Shown here in pieces: positions 1 to 7,559 of a stretch of DNA of 64,000 bases (position 1 is its first letter; each line of letters starts with the position of its first letter). The stretch covers positions 62,001-126,000 of the forward strand of contig CAZAMB010000009.1 of the NCBI GenBank assembly GCA_964486335.1, given 5' to 3'. Under the pieces are notes generated by a model. The model did no database searches, was not told the DNA's origin, and was given only the letters and a program-made list of their open reading frames with translations. This DNA comes from CAZAMB01 sp964486335. Lineage in GTDB: Bacteria; Planctomycetota; Phycisphaerae; UBA1845. The translations under genes and the position numbers were made by a program.

Positions 1-226
1 TACGCGGGCCGGATCGCAGAAAAAGCACTTCGCTTCCGTCAGGAACGATCTTGATTGAAGTCGGAAAACCCGAGGAAAAACGGCGTGTGGCCGCATACTG
101 CTCAAGAAACGTCGGATCGGCACATCCGCCGGCCGCGTAGTCGAGTGACTGTGAAGCTCGATGGGCGTTCCCGCTTGCACAGGCCGCCGTCATCATCGCC
201 GGCAACACAAACCAAACCATTCGCAT
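1..226 (-). CDS. S9-family peptidase (prolyl oligopeptidase/DPP4-like), N-terminus only, cut by window edge
   Basis: The reading frame opens at the ATG at 226 and runs off the left edge of the window. A clear AAGGAG Shine-Dalgarno sequence lies about ten bases upstream, which fixes the start. The N-terminus is a hydrophobic signal ending in TAAC, a possible lipobox, so the protein is probably exported and perhaps lipid-anchored. Residues about 55-75 read PTSIKIVPDGSEVLFLRS, typical of the first propeller blade of S9 peptidases that hydrolyse short Pro-containing peptides. The catalytic domain is outside the window. It is the last visible gene of the riboswitch-headed minus-strand series, but a 209-base gap with its own good RBS suggests it may be transcribed separately. 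The family call rests on about 25 residues. Confidence 0.7.
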   Translation of the reverse strand, partial: MRMVWFVLPAMMTAACASGNAHRASQSLDYAAGGCADPTFLEQYAATRRFSSGFPTSIKIVPDGSEVLFLRSGPR

Positions 227-334
227 GGCGATCGTACTCCTTGGGTTGAACGATCGGCCATCTTACCGTTCGCCTTTGCCGACACAATCGACCTTCTGGG
301 TAAGACAGCGGTACCGGGACCGAACCCCAGACCT

Positions 335-363
335 CGCGAGCCGCGAACTTCAGTTCGCGCGGC
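335..363. repeat. REP-like GC-rich palindrome, copy 1
   Basis: The arms GCCGCGAACT and AGTTCGCGCGGC form an imperfect inverted repeat around a TC centre. It is one of at least five related copies between 335 and 2684, all at or near gene boundaries. The rest of the 227-435 gap shows nothing else recognisable. Confidence 0.6.
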
Positions 364-435
364 GCCGCAATGCCCGGACGCGCCTGCCTATCGGATTTGC
401 GCGAGAAGTCCGGTCGTTCGGTCTTGGGATGGGAT

Positions 436-1431
436 TCACTGAAGGTCAAAGAGAGAATTGTCGTCGGCGGATCCGAACCAGCCGATGCCGTGCCGATCCG
501 GGCTCCCCTCGTAGAGGCCGCTCGACCACGTGAACGACTGTCGCTCCGATGTCACGTGGCCATCACACCAGGCCGCGTTCGCCGAATCCAAATGTCGAAA
601 ATGAACCGATGGGTCGGCTCGCGAGGACAGCGCCGGGTGAAATCGCGGCTCGGAAAAGCTGTATTCGATCAGTTGCCCGTCAACGAAGGCGGTGTCGGCG
701 AACATCAGTGTGTCTGCCGGTCGTTTCACCTGGTGTTGCCGCGCACCCGACCGATCGCTGGTGATCTGCGTTTTTCCTGCGCAGCAGGTCGCCGTCTGCA
801 CCCCGATATAGGCGTTGTTGTACCCGTATCCGCCGCAACCAGACTCGAATCCGGGTTTCTCCGCGACAAACTCGGGACAAGCGCGAATCGCCCGATCCTG
901 CCCCATATAATCAACAAGCGGTCCACGACTCGGCTCGAACGGCTCATTGACTGAGCTCCTCAATCCGTGCCAGCGACGAAGATTGGCAAGGAACTCGGCC
1001 GCCCCCGGAGCGTAATACCCGCCGGAATCTTGAGTATAGAAGGTGTTCGCCATGGCAAGCTGTCGAAGATTGGAACGGCAAGCCGTTCCCTTGGCTTGGT
1101 CCCGCGCTCGCTGGAGACCGGGAACCAGCAATCCGACCAGCAGAGCGATGACGCCGAGCGTCGTCAACACTTCGATCAGCGTGAACCCCCGCGAGCCGCG
1201 GACTTGTACAGCCGCCCGGCCGCCATTCCGCGCGACCCCGTCAGCCTCCCCCCTTGCCAAGGGGGGACACAGGGGGGTCGCAGCGCCATCGTTCCGTCCA
1301 AACTCGTGCCTTCGAACCGGCGAGTAGAGGACTTCAGCTCGCGCGGCCGTGCGAAACCACAACTCCGTCTCCCATCTCGAAGAAGTCTTCTCGACGACTG
1401 ACGGCGTCCCAGTTGGACGACTTGCGCTCAT
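436..1431 (-). CDS. Prepilin-type protein with H-x9-DG motif (pseudopilin-like)
   Basis: A prepilin cleavage/methylation motif (RG|FTLIEVLTTLG) followed by a hydrophobic helix predicts processing by prepilin peptidase and assembly or anchoring as a type II/IV pseudopilin. Near the C-terminus HLDSANAAWCDG fits the H-x9-DG signature common in planctomycete prepilin-like proteins. The ATG at 1431 overlaps the stop of the upstream gene (ATGA), suggesting translational coupling, and gives 331 residues. That start leaves an unusually long leader of about 82 residues encoded largely by palindromic repeats. A TTG at 1260, inside one of the repeats, would give a more normal 25-residue leader. Third gene of the cobalamin-riboswitch unit. 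The exact start is unresolved. Confidence 0.75.
   Translation of the reverse strand: MSASRPTGTPSVVEKTSSRWETELWFRTAARAEVLYSPVRRHEFGRNDGAATPLCPPLARGEADGVARNGGRAAVQVRGSRGFTLIEVLTTLGVIALLVGLLVPGLQRARDQAKGTACRSNLRQLAMANTFYTQDSGGYYAPGAAEFLANLRRWHGLRSSVNEPFEPSRGPLVDYMGQDRAIRACPEFVAEKPGFESGCGGYGYNNAYIGVQTATCCAGKTQITSDRSGARQHQVKRPADTLMFADTAFVDGQLIEYSFSEPRFHPALSSRADPSVHFRHLDSANAAWCDGHVTSERQSFTWSSGLYEGSPDRHGIGWFGSADDNSLFDLQ
1191..1222. repeat. REP-like palindrome, copy 2 (inside prepilin leader)
   Basis: It begins GCGAGCCGCGGACTT like the other copies, but the right arm is degenerate. It encodes residues just before the prepilin cleavage motif. Confidence 0.45.
1247..1278. repeat. Perfect palindrome TCCCCCC-TTGCCAA-GGGGGGA with trailing half repeat
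   Basis: A 7-bp perfect inverted repeat (1247-1253 / 1261-1267) around a 7-base centre, followed by another G-run ending GGGGGGT. It differs from the GCGAGCCGCGG family around it. Repeats of this appearance occur dispersed in many bacterial genomes (general knowledge, not searched). Here it lies inside the 5' part of the prepilin reading frame. Confidence 0.6.
1320..1348. repeat. REP-like palindrome, copy 3
   Basis: GCGAGTAGAGGACTTCAGC followed by TCGCGCGGCC. The ACTTCAG core and CGCGCGG right arm match copy 1. It lies in the long leader part of the prepilin reading frame. Confidence 0.5.
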
Positions 1432-2552
1432 ATCGGCCCCGTCATTCGCAACAGAAAATACGCCGCGTCCCGCCAATCAACCCCACGGTCGCCCTTCCGA
1501 TCAAGCCCTTCGCAATCAGTCGCGCTCGTTACCCACGACCCGAAACATCGTTGAAGGCCCGCCACGTCGTACAGATCGATATCGCCGTCGTCATCGTGAT
1601 CGCCGTGTTTGTCTGGGGCAACGTCGGCCACGGCGTCAATCTCCGCCGATTTTTCTCCAAAGACGGGTGACACCGTGCCGACAGCCGAGGAAATTCGCAC
1701 GAAATCGAACCCTGTCAGATTGGCGAGTTCGCCCGTTTCCGAAACGATCGCCCAAGCAATGTCAAACGCATCGCCGCCTCCTGATTGCGGCGTGATACCG
1801 CTTGCGAACGGATCATCCGGAACCGTGTAAAACTCATTAGGGGTCATCGCGGCATCGTCCACAATGTTGTCACCGTTCAGATCGCCGAGCACGAGGGTCG
1901 GGGAAAGGTCGGCATAACCGTAAACGCCCTCCGTTCCCGTGCCCGATCGGGGATTCACCAGCACCACCGCACCAAACAACGCCTCAGGCAGGGCAAACGC
2001 CAATGTAGTCCAGACCCCCGACCGCCCAGGCGGAATCCACGACGCAAGATGCGGCGCATAGGTCAAGTCGTTCACGTTGTCGTCCCATGTCGCCGTGACG
2101 TGCTGCGCCGGCGCTGCAATATGCGATCCCGGAATCAAATACCACGGATCATCCGGGACTCCGTTGCCGTTGACGTCGCGGCTGATTTCAATGGTCGCGC
2201 ACTCCGCCCATCGGCGGTCACGATTGCCGCCGACCCAGTGCCCGTTGCCAAACACAATGGCATCCAGCCCCATCGGATTCAGCGGATCATCGAGCACGGT
2301 GTGATCAAACCCTAGCGTAATGGAACCGCCGAACCCGCCCAACGACACGACCGAGAGATTGTTTGGCTGGATCGTCCCGCCGCCGACCGGCGCTCCGAGT
2401 GCCTTCATGGGATCGCTGAACTCCGGCGTATTGACGAATTGTCCGGGCGCCGGTGAGAACTGTATCACTCGGTCGGCGAACGGCGATTCCGCATGGCTTG
2501 ACGCGCTCAGCATCGCCAAAGTGACCAAGACATTCATGCCACGCGAGTTCAT
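1428..2552 (-). CDS. B12-operon-type cell-surface protein with dockerin-like C-terminus
   Basis: A signal peptide (about residues 6-21) is followed by a domain with FSPAPGQFVN, VSLGGFGGSITLGFDH, DAIVFGNGHW, DVNGNGVPDDPWYLIPGS. I recognise these motifs from a secreted family commonly found in cobalamin-riboswitch operons beside B12 transport genes. The C-terminal 55 residues hold a Ca-binding repeat (DHDDDGDIDLYDVAGLQ) and a degenerate second one, as in dockerin modules, so the protein may dock to a scaffold or simply bind calcium. The ATG at 2552 overlaps the upstream stop (ATGA); an alternative ATG at 2537 starts nearer the signal peptide. Second gene after the riboswitch at 4067-4267. The ligand is unknown; a cobalamin-related role is inferred from context. 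Confidence 0.75.
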   Translation of the reverse strand: MNSRGMNVLVTLAMLSASSHAESPFADRVIQFSPAPGQFVNTPEFSDPMKALGAPVGGGTIQPNNLSVVSLGGFGGSITLGFDHTVLDDPLNPMGLDAIVFGNGHWVGGNRDRRWAECATIEISRDVNGNGVPDDPWYLIPGSHIAAPAQHVTATWDDNVNDLTYAPHLASWIPPGRSGVWTTLAFALPEALFGAVVLVNPRSGTGTEGVYGYADLSPTLVLGDLNGDNIVDDAAMTPNEFYTVPDDPFASGITPQSGGGDAFDIAWAIVSETGELANLTGFDFVRISSAVGTVSPVFGEKSAEIDAVADVAPDKHGDHDDDGDIDLYDVAGLQRCFGSWVTSATDCEGLDRKGDRGVDWRDAAYFLLRMTGPI

Positions 2553-3871
2553 CGCGTCGACACCCGCAAATCGGAATCAACACGGAAACAACGCGAGTCG
2601 CGGACTTCAGTCCTCGCGACCTCACCCGTCCATCCCTGCGAGCCGCGAGCTTGGCCAACCGGCTGGCCGGCAGCTCGCGCGGCCCCGTGAACTCCGAAAA
2701 ATCCCTGTTGGGTCGAAGGCCCGACAAGCATCGATGCGACTGCGACATTCCGGCGACGAACCACAAGGCTCGCGCACGTCATCGTCGAAATCGCCATCAC
2801 GATCAGTCCCCAGGTGGAAGCCGCCGGGATGCCCATCGTATCCCAATAGACGTGAACCCGCGTGCTCCCGACGTCTTTGACGTAAAGGCGCTTAAGCGGC
2901 GAGTTGTAGGCAACATAAAAGAAGTTGGAGTCATTGCCCGGATCGGGATCCAGCCGGCGCACCAGCGCGGAGTCATTGTGATCCACCGGCCCCATTCCCG
3001 ACACCGCGTCCGCAACCGCCGTCGCGCGAACCACCGCGACAAAATCGTATTGACCGCCCTTGGCAAAATCCCCTCCGCCAAGAAAGAGATTGCCGTCGGC
3101 GTCGAATCCGATCGGCGAAGCTGACAGCAAATCGACAACAGATAGACCATCATTCTCAAAATCGAGAATCGGCCCGCCGCTTAAGGCGGTCGTCCAATCG
3201 GCGTTCAGGAACGCCTTGACCAGCCCCGTCCCGCTCGGCCCGCCGAACGTAAACCCATTGCCCGTAAAGAGGTTACCACGAGCATCAATCGCCACCCCCG
3301 CTGATGCTCCGCCGATTCCGTCAATGACCATTGGATTCTCAGGATTCTCAGGATCGGGACTGTTTGCATTCAGAACAGAAATGTAACTGGGATCGACAAA
3401 ATCGCCGGCGGTGATGGCGATCCGGTCGTTGTTGATCCACGCTGCGTCAAAATGGGCTGCGGCGAACCAAGTCCCTTCCAGTGTGGACACCGAGAAAACG
3501 CCAACGCGATAGTTGTTGAAAGAAGCTCCGCCGTTGTTGCCGACCGCGAAGCGTGTGCCGTCGGGTGAAACGATCAGAAACGCGGCCCCGAACGACGGGA
3601 AGTCCGCGCCGGCCAGCGTTCCGACCGTGGAAAAAGTATGAGACGCGGGCGCAGTCTCGACGAGCACGTCCGCGCCCGAAAGCGTCATCATCCTCCCGTC
3701 CGACAAGGTGCCGATGGCCGTCACATCCGACGGCAGTGAAAACCGTGCAATCAACTGATAATCCGAAAACGCATCCGCCCTCACCCCCTCCGGAAGCACC
3801 GCTACGCAAAAAAATCCAACCGCCCCAAAGCCCGAAAGACCATGACGAATCCTCCCTAAAATGCGAGACAT
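2549..3871 (-). CDS. Secreted beta-propeller-like protein with IPAASxWG sorting signal (BtuG/YncE-like candidate)
   Basis: First gene after the cobalamin riboswitch and terminator. The ATG at 3871 has a strong AGGAGG six bases upstream. A signal peptide (1-32) is followed by repeated strand motifs (VSPDGTRFAVGNN, IDARGNLFTGNG, FDADGNLFLGGG) that read as propeller blades. Residues 348-374 are IPAASTWGL, a hydrophobic helix and RRR, an IPTL-CTERM-like exosortase signal. Surface propellers in B12 operons include Bacteroides BtuG, a cobalamin-binding protein, so a BtuG-like role is plausible but inferred. Oddly, the frame continues 66 residues past RRR through two REP-like palindromes, which should disturb C-terminal sorting. 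The natural stop may have been lost by repeat insertion. Confidence 0.75.
   Translation of the reverse strand: MSRILGRIRHGLSGFGAVGFFCVAVLPEGVRADAFSDYQLIARFSLPSDVTAIGTLSDGRMMTLSGADVLVETAPASHTFSTVGTLAGADFPSFGAAFLIVSPDGTRFAVGNNGGASFNNYRVGVFSVSTLEGTWFAAAHFDAAWINNDRIAITAGDFVDPSYISVLNANSPDPENPENPMVIDGIGGASAGVAIDARGNLFTGNGFTFGGPSGTGLVKAFLNADWTTALSGGPILDFENDGLSVVDLLSASPIGFDADGNLFLGGGDFAKGGQYDFVAVVRATAVADAVSGMGPVDHNDSALVRRLDPDPGNDSNFFYVAYNSPLKRLYVKDVGSTRVHVYWDTMGIPAASTWGLIVMAISTMTCASLVVRRRNVAVASMLVGPSTQQGFFGVHGAARAAGQPVGQARGSQGWTGEVARTEVRDSRCFRVDSDLRVSTR
2593..2621. repeat. REP-like palindrome, copy 4
   Basis: GCGAGTCGCGGACTTCAG then TCCTCGCGACC, an imperfect inverted repeat with the family core. It lies in the 3' extension of the propeller gene. 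Confidence 0.6.
2638..2684. repeat. REP-like palindrome, copy 5, with nested inner palindrome
   Basis: Outer arms GCCGCGAGCT and AGCTCGCGCGGC enclose an inner TTGGCCA...TGGCCGG hairpin. It is the longest copy and encodes part of the C-terminal extension of the propeller protein. Confidence 0.6.
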
Positions 3872-3920
3872 CTCGCGCCTCCTTCCGCCGATCAGCACGG
3901 AGCCTCGCCGCTACCGATCG

Positions 3921-3961
3921 AACAAAAAAGAAAACCCGGCGCCTCGGGGAGAAACGCCGGG
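3921..3961 (-). terminator. Intrinsic terminator of the cobalamin riboswitch expression platform
   Basis: On the minus strand, CCCGGCG (3961-3955) pairs perfectly with CGCCGGG (3941-3935) and is followed by TTTTCTTTTTT (3934-3924). It lies between the aptamer and the first gene's RBS, so it can act as the OFF element. Regulation by termination is inferred from position. Confidence 0.9.
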
Positions 3962-4066
3962 ATTCGGATACGTCAGGGAAGCACGCCTTCGGTTTGGAAG
4001 AATTGGCGGGCCGTGGACGATTCGGATCGCGACGCCTCACCTTCGAAAGCGCCACTCCAGTACACA

Positions 4067-4267
4067 GCGATCTTCGGCAGGTCTTCTGGCTTACGGGTTC
4101 GTCCTACTAACCGCGCCTTCTCCGTCGTTTGCAGGCCGTGCGATGCACGGTCGACTTGCGGCGAATGGCCTGTTGCGGCGTTCGTCCCCGATTACAGCGG
4201 CGGGTCCGCGGTGGATTCGCACCACCTTCCCCATTGGCCCGGGCAACACCCGGACACCGGCGATCGC
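4067..4267 (-). promoter_or_regulatory. Cobalamin riboswitch aptamer
   Basis: On the minus strand the element is closed by P1 arms GCGATC (4267-4262) and GATCGC (4072-4067). It contains the conserved core GGGGAAGGTGGTGCGAATCC, then CGGACCCGCCGCTGTAATC, and near the 3' end the B12 box AGCCAGAAGACCTGCC. These match the cobalamin aptamer family closely. Binding of adenosyl- or related cobalamin normally switches expression off, here probably through the terminator at 3921-3961. It heads the propeller, surface-protein and prepilin genes. Confidence 0.95.
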
Positions 4268-4301
4268 GACCTATTCACTTGTCAAGCCGAACGATGGGCC
4301 G

Positions 4302-4330
4302 ATACTTACCATGAACATAGTCGTTGTCAA
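4302..4330 (-). promoter_or_regulatory. Sigma70-type promoter of the riboswitch unit
   Basis: On the minus strand TTGACA (4330-4325) is followed after 17 bases by AAGTAT (4307-4302). Transcription would begin just before the riboswitch P1. A second TTGACA about 4277-4272 has no good -10 partner. Nothing else was seen in 4331-4576. Confidence 0.65.
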
Positions 4331-4576
4331 GCGAATTCCGTCTGACGTTACTGATTTACTTGGGAATGAGCTCGCGCCTATGCAACCAGCTGCCTGCCTC
4401 GCGTCCGAGCCCCTTTCACGGTCCCGGTTCCGAACAGGGGTGATTTTGCCACGACTCGTTTGACCTTATCACATGGATTCACCCGTTGCCGTTGACCCGA
4501 ATCGCCGTGCTGTTCGTAGAACAGGCTTTGCCAGCTGAAGACCGTACTCACGGAATGGCTTTCAAGGAATAGGCAC

Positions 4577-5410
4577 TTAGACACAGCCGAAGTCGGCCCT
4601 AGCGTTGAAGCGGATCTGCATTGTCCCCGCAATGGCAACGACGAGAATCATCACAAACAGACCCCAATGGGAGGCAGCGGGGATATTGGCGGCGGGGGCG
4701 GCGGTGAGGCGGACGTCGTCAAAGTCCACTTCGATGCCCGGGTCGGCGGGTGTCTCAATGATGTTCAGGTTGATGAGTCGGATTCCGAGTGGCTGTCCAA
4801 GCTGCGGATGCGTCGCGCCGGTAGTGAGTGTCACGGTGGAGAGCCGAAATTCACCTTCGGGAATTGCCCCGTGCAGCAAGTCTTCGTCCTCCGCGATCAC
4901 GACTCCGCCTGCGAGCAGCTGCACCTGGTAGCCGGGGAAGCCATCCAAATCGAAGAACCCGAACACGTCGCATGGCGGCGGGCCGATGCCCGAGGCGATA
5001 TTGCCTACCTCTACCGTTAGCGTGTAAGTAGTGAGAGGCTGAAGAGTCTCGCCGAGCACTTGGGTTAGCCCTACCTGCCCCTGACCCATGTCCTCGCCCA
5101 GGAAAATAAGGGCAACGTTTAGGCCTTCGGGCGCTCCGGCTGGGAAGTTGGTAGTCCCGGTCGGGTCGATGACGCCCACCGCACTGTTTCCCCCGAGGAC
5201 GCCGCCCGGGTCGTACACCGTCCAGCCGGTCGGCGTGAAGATCGCGAAACATCCCGGCGGTGCGAAGTCATTCTCGAAGCCTGCGTTGTTGACAGGGATC
5301 GAAACGCCTCCCGATGCCACGGGCGCGCCAGACAAGTCACTTCCAGAATAAACGACAATCACCACTGTCAACAAGCGAACTGTGTTTGCTGAAATGATGG
5401 TCCGTTTCAC
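4577..5410 (-). CDS. Secreted protein with IPAASxWG C-terminal sorting signal
   Basis: A signal peptide (about 1-30) is followed by one beta-rich domain with PVNNAGFEND, FTPTGWTVYDPGG, LTQVLGETLQPLTTYTLTVEVGN and GIEVDFDDVRL. This resembles carbohydrate-binding-type domains in PEP-CTERM-like surface proteins. The C-terminus is NIPAASHWGL, a hydrophobic helix and a short basic tail, which should be recognised by an exosortase-type enzyme. Unlike the propeller protein upstream in coordinates, here the signal sits correctly at the end. The GTG at 5410 is preceded by GGAGAG at 8 bases and is preferred over the GTG at 5428. No functional partner is visible. The gene ends before the riboswitch promoter and is a separate unit. 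Confidence 0.75.
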   Translation of the reverse strand: MKRTIISANTVRLLTVVIVVYSGSDLSGAPVASGGVSIPVNNAGFENDFAPPGCFAIFTPTGWTVYDPGGVLGGNSAVGVIDPTGTTNFPAGAPEGLNVALIFLGEDMGQGQVGLTQVLGETLQPLTTYTLTVEVGNIASGIGPPPCDVFGFFDLDGFPGYQVQLLAGGVVIAEDEDLLHGAIPEGEFRLSTVTLTTGATHPQLGQPLGIRLINLNIIETPADPGIEVDFDDVRLTAAPAANIPAASHWGLFVMILVVAIAGTMQIRFNARADFGCV

Positions 5411-5631
5411 TGATCTACTCTCCGACACTGCGCATCTATCGCAGGGAATTCTACTGAATTCCTATAGAGCCGTGCAACTGCATGCGCGGCCCGAAAGGTC
5501 ATCTCCAACGGCGCCGTTGCACGTCACCACTTCATGGCTGGTGGAGTTGGCGTACCGAAAGACTATGAAATCACTTCGTCGGTGTCGAGAAAGGGGTCGT
5601 CATGATCGGCTTCGTAGCCCTGGGGCAGGAC

Positions 5632-5706
5632 ACGAGGAATTACGCCAAGCCATTCTCGCCCACTTCCAGGGTAAGCCGAGTCCTTTCCTCCTCCCCACCG
5701 AACCGT
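5632..5706 (-). other. Possible relic of a group II intron (domain IV-like motif)
   Basis: The 5411-5725 gap holds no convincing gene. On the minus strand it contains ACGGTTCGGTGGGGAGG followed by GACTCGG and CCTGG, resembling the stretch near the start of the maturase ORF in bacterial group II introns. No reverse transcriptase or domain V was found. This is recognition by eye only. Confidence 0.2.
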
Positions 5707-5725
5707 GACCGGCTACCTTCGGAAA

Positions 5726-6937
5726 TTAGGGCGCAGTGACAGGGCCTGATTGAACCTCGAACCCCACGATTGAGAGGTCGTCACGGGGGTGGAGCGAACC
5801 GGATTCGCTGTCGAGGCGGTGTTCGATGCACGCCATGAGTTCATCGATGGGAAGGGCCGCGTGCTGTTCAAAGAATCGGAAGTAAGAACGAGTGTCGAGA
5901 GGGGCTTCGGGGTCGGCCTGAAAGGACATCTCCACGCCGTCGGTATAGAAAACAACTTTGTCGCCGGGCTTGAGCCGGGTTTCAAACGTTGGGAATTCGT
6001 CGCCCTTGAAGAGCCCGAGCAGCCCGCCCGGGGATTTCATTTCGCTCACGATTCCGTCCGGCGTGATCAGAATCGGGTAGGGATGGCCGCCGCGCGCGTA
6101 TTGAAACGTGAGTGTTTCGTGATCAATGAGGGCGTAGCTGGCCGTGACGAACTGACACTGCGGCAGGGACTGATCGGCCAGGGCATCGTTGAGGACGCGG
6201 ATGATTTCGGATGGTGATAGAACCGTATAGCCGTTTTCGTTGACTCGTTTGGGGACGATTGCCCGCTTGATGAACATGGTAAGGAGTCCGGCGGCCATAC
6301 CGTGGCCGACGGCGTCGGCGATGTAGATGCCGGAGCGCGTCTCGTCGATGCGGAAGATATCGAACATATCTCCGGAAACCCAGTTGGCCGGTCGAAACAC
6401 CGAGGCAAACCGCAGATTGCTGATGGGGGAGCGCGTGTCGGGCAGGAAGTCGCGCTGAAGGCGACCGGCCAGTCGCATCTCTTGATCGATTTCGCGGAAG
6501 TGCAGGTTGAGGCGCTTGCTCAGCCGCTCCATGTTGTGCAGTTCGTGCTCGAGGCGCTTCACCAGTCCGTGGTATCGATTGATCATTGCGAGGCGTCCGC
6601 GCAGCTCGGCCGATGTGATATCGCGCGGAACAAATTCGATCAGCGAACGATAGTCGGGGGTGCGCGGTGGCGGCGAGTCGGTCAAAACCAGCGCGGCGAT
6701 GCGCTGGGCTTCGATCAGCCGAGTCAGGGTCTGGTAGTCAGCCTCTGTCGCACTGCACGAACCGGTCTGTGTTGAATCCGGCATCGGGAGGATGGCGATG
6801 TCCACGCCGCCTGTACGGGCCGCTTCGACGGCCTGTTTGTAACTTCCGGTCGTCGTAACCTGCCAGGCATGACGATTCAGCTCCATGAGGGAAATGGGAA
6901 TGGAACCGGCATCCGGATTGACAAAAAGCAAATGCAT
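5726..6937 (-). CDS. RsbU/SpoIIE-type PP2C serine phosphatase with N-terminal pseudo-receiver
   Basis: Start at ATG 6937 (MHLLFVNPDAG) gives 403 residues; the longer upstream frame has no domain features. Residues 1-120 look like a response-regulator fold (GGVDIAILPMPDS around the usual phosphoacceptor strand) but the acidic pocket is not convincing. A coiled-coil linker (about 120-175) leads to a PPM phosphatase domain with metal-site motifs GDMFDIF, DAVGHGMAAGL, DGVEMS and RDDLSIV. Such proteins dephosphorylate anti-sigma-factor antagonists or similar partners in the cytoplasm. No partner kinase or STAS protein is nearby, so the target is unknown. It follows the DUF192 gene on the same strand with a gap of about 120 bases. 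Confidence 0.9.
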   Translation of the reverse strand: MHLLFVNPDAGSIPISLMELNRHAWQVTTTGSYKQAVEAARTGGVDIAILPMPDSTQTGSCSATEADYQTLTRLIEAQRIAALVLTDSPPPRTPDYRSLIEFVPRDITSAELRGRLAMINRYHGLVKRLEHELHNMERLSKRLNLHFREIDQEMRLAGRLQRDFLPDTRSPISNLRFASVFRPANWVSGDMFDIFRIDETRSGIYIADAVGHGMAAGLLTMFIKRAIVPKRVNENGYTVLSPSEIIRVLNDALADQSLPQCQFVTASYALIDHETLTFQYARGGHPYPILITPDGIVSEMKSPGGLLGLFKGDEFPTFETRLKPGDKVVFYTDGVEMSFQADPEAPLDTRSYFRFFEQHAALPIDELMACIEHRLDSESGSLHPRDDLSIVGFEVQSGPVTAP

Positions 6938-7055
6938 GGCGTTTCCGGTTGGCGCCAAATGGATGGCGCTTCGAGCAACGCTTCGCGCCTTGCGCGCAAT
7001 GCGAGGTCGCGACCGCATCGGCGGCCGCGCCTGAACCCCATAGTCCGTCGGAGGT

Positions 7056-7559
7056 TTAACGAGTGCGCTTGAGGACCGTCTTGGGAATGGAAACAACGTC
7101 CCCGGTAGTCAGGCCAAGGTCCATGAAAACACCGGCGTTGACTTCGATGGCGTACCGTGCGGGCTTACCGGACGGATACTGGTTGGGTCGTTCGTCGAGC
7201 GGGGCCATGGTGTGCGTATTCACGACGACGCCCTTGGAATCCAGGTAGGCAATGTCGAGCGGGATGATGGTATTGCGCATCCAGAAGCTGAGCTGATGCT
7301 CGTAATCAAACACAAAGATCATGCCGCGATGGGCACCACTGGGCAGGTCGGCCATTCGGTCGGCGGTGACGAACATCAGCCCGTTGGTTTGTTCCGCGCT
7401 GTCGTCGGCAATCCAAAGATGAAACGCTTTGCCCTTGATGGTCATGTCGATGGTGCCGAGTTTGTCCAGTTCGTCGGGGTTGGGCCTCGGCGTGCAGCTT
7501 GGTCCGTACAGGAGCAAGGTCAAACTGACGGCGACGGCGAGCAGGGCGGTGAAGTTCAT
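7056..7559 (-). CDS. DUF192-family protein, probably exported
   Basis: 167 residues. The N-terminus is a hydrophobic signal ending GPSC, possibly a lipoprotein signal although the lipobox is imperfect. The rest matches DUF192: EQTNGLMFVTADRM, GMIFVFDYEHQLSFWMRNTIIPLDIAYL and the C-terminal YAIEVNAGVFMDLGLTTGD. The biochemical function of the family is unknown. The ATG at 7559 overlaps the stop of the upstream membrane protein (ATGA), so the two are likely co-translated. The longer ORF start upstream is a read-through of the neighbouring frame. Confidence 0.88.
   Translation of the reverse strand: MNFTALLAVAVSLTLLLYGPSCTPRPNPDELDKLGTIDMTIKGKAFHLWIADDSAEQTNGLMFVTADRMADLPSGAHRGMIFVFDYEHQLSFWMRNTIIPLDIAYLDSKGVVVNTHTMAPLDERPNQYPSGKPARYAIEVNAGVFMDLGLTTGDVVSIPKTVLKRTR

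Noticed and set aside
284..332. tRNA-like T-arm (GGGTTCGGTCCC on the minus strand)
   Set aside because: A 5-bp stem around GTTCGGT is present, but no anticodon arm, D arm or acceptor partner was found in the 80 bases upstream.
335..2684. CRISPR array
   Set aside because: Repeat copies are palindromic, irregularly spaced and partly inside coding frames, and spacers are not of uniform length.
5382..5708. 108-codon plus-strand ORF in the gap after the surface protein
   Set aside because: It has no recognisable domain or good RBS, and its C-terminal sequence looks like the antisense of an intron-type motif.
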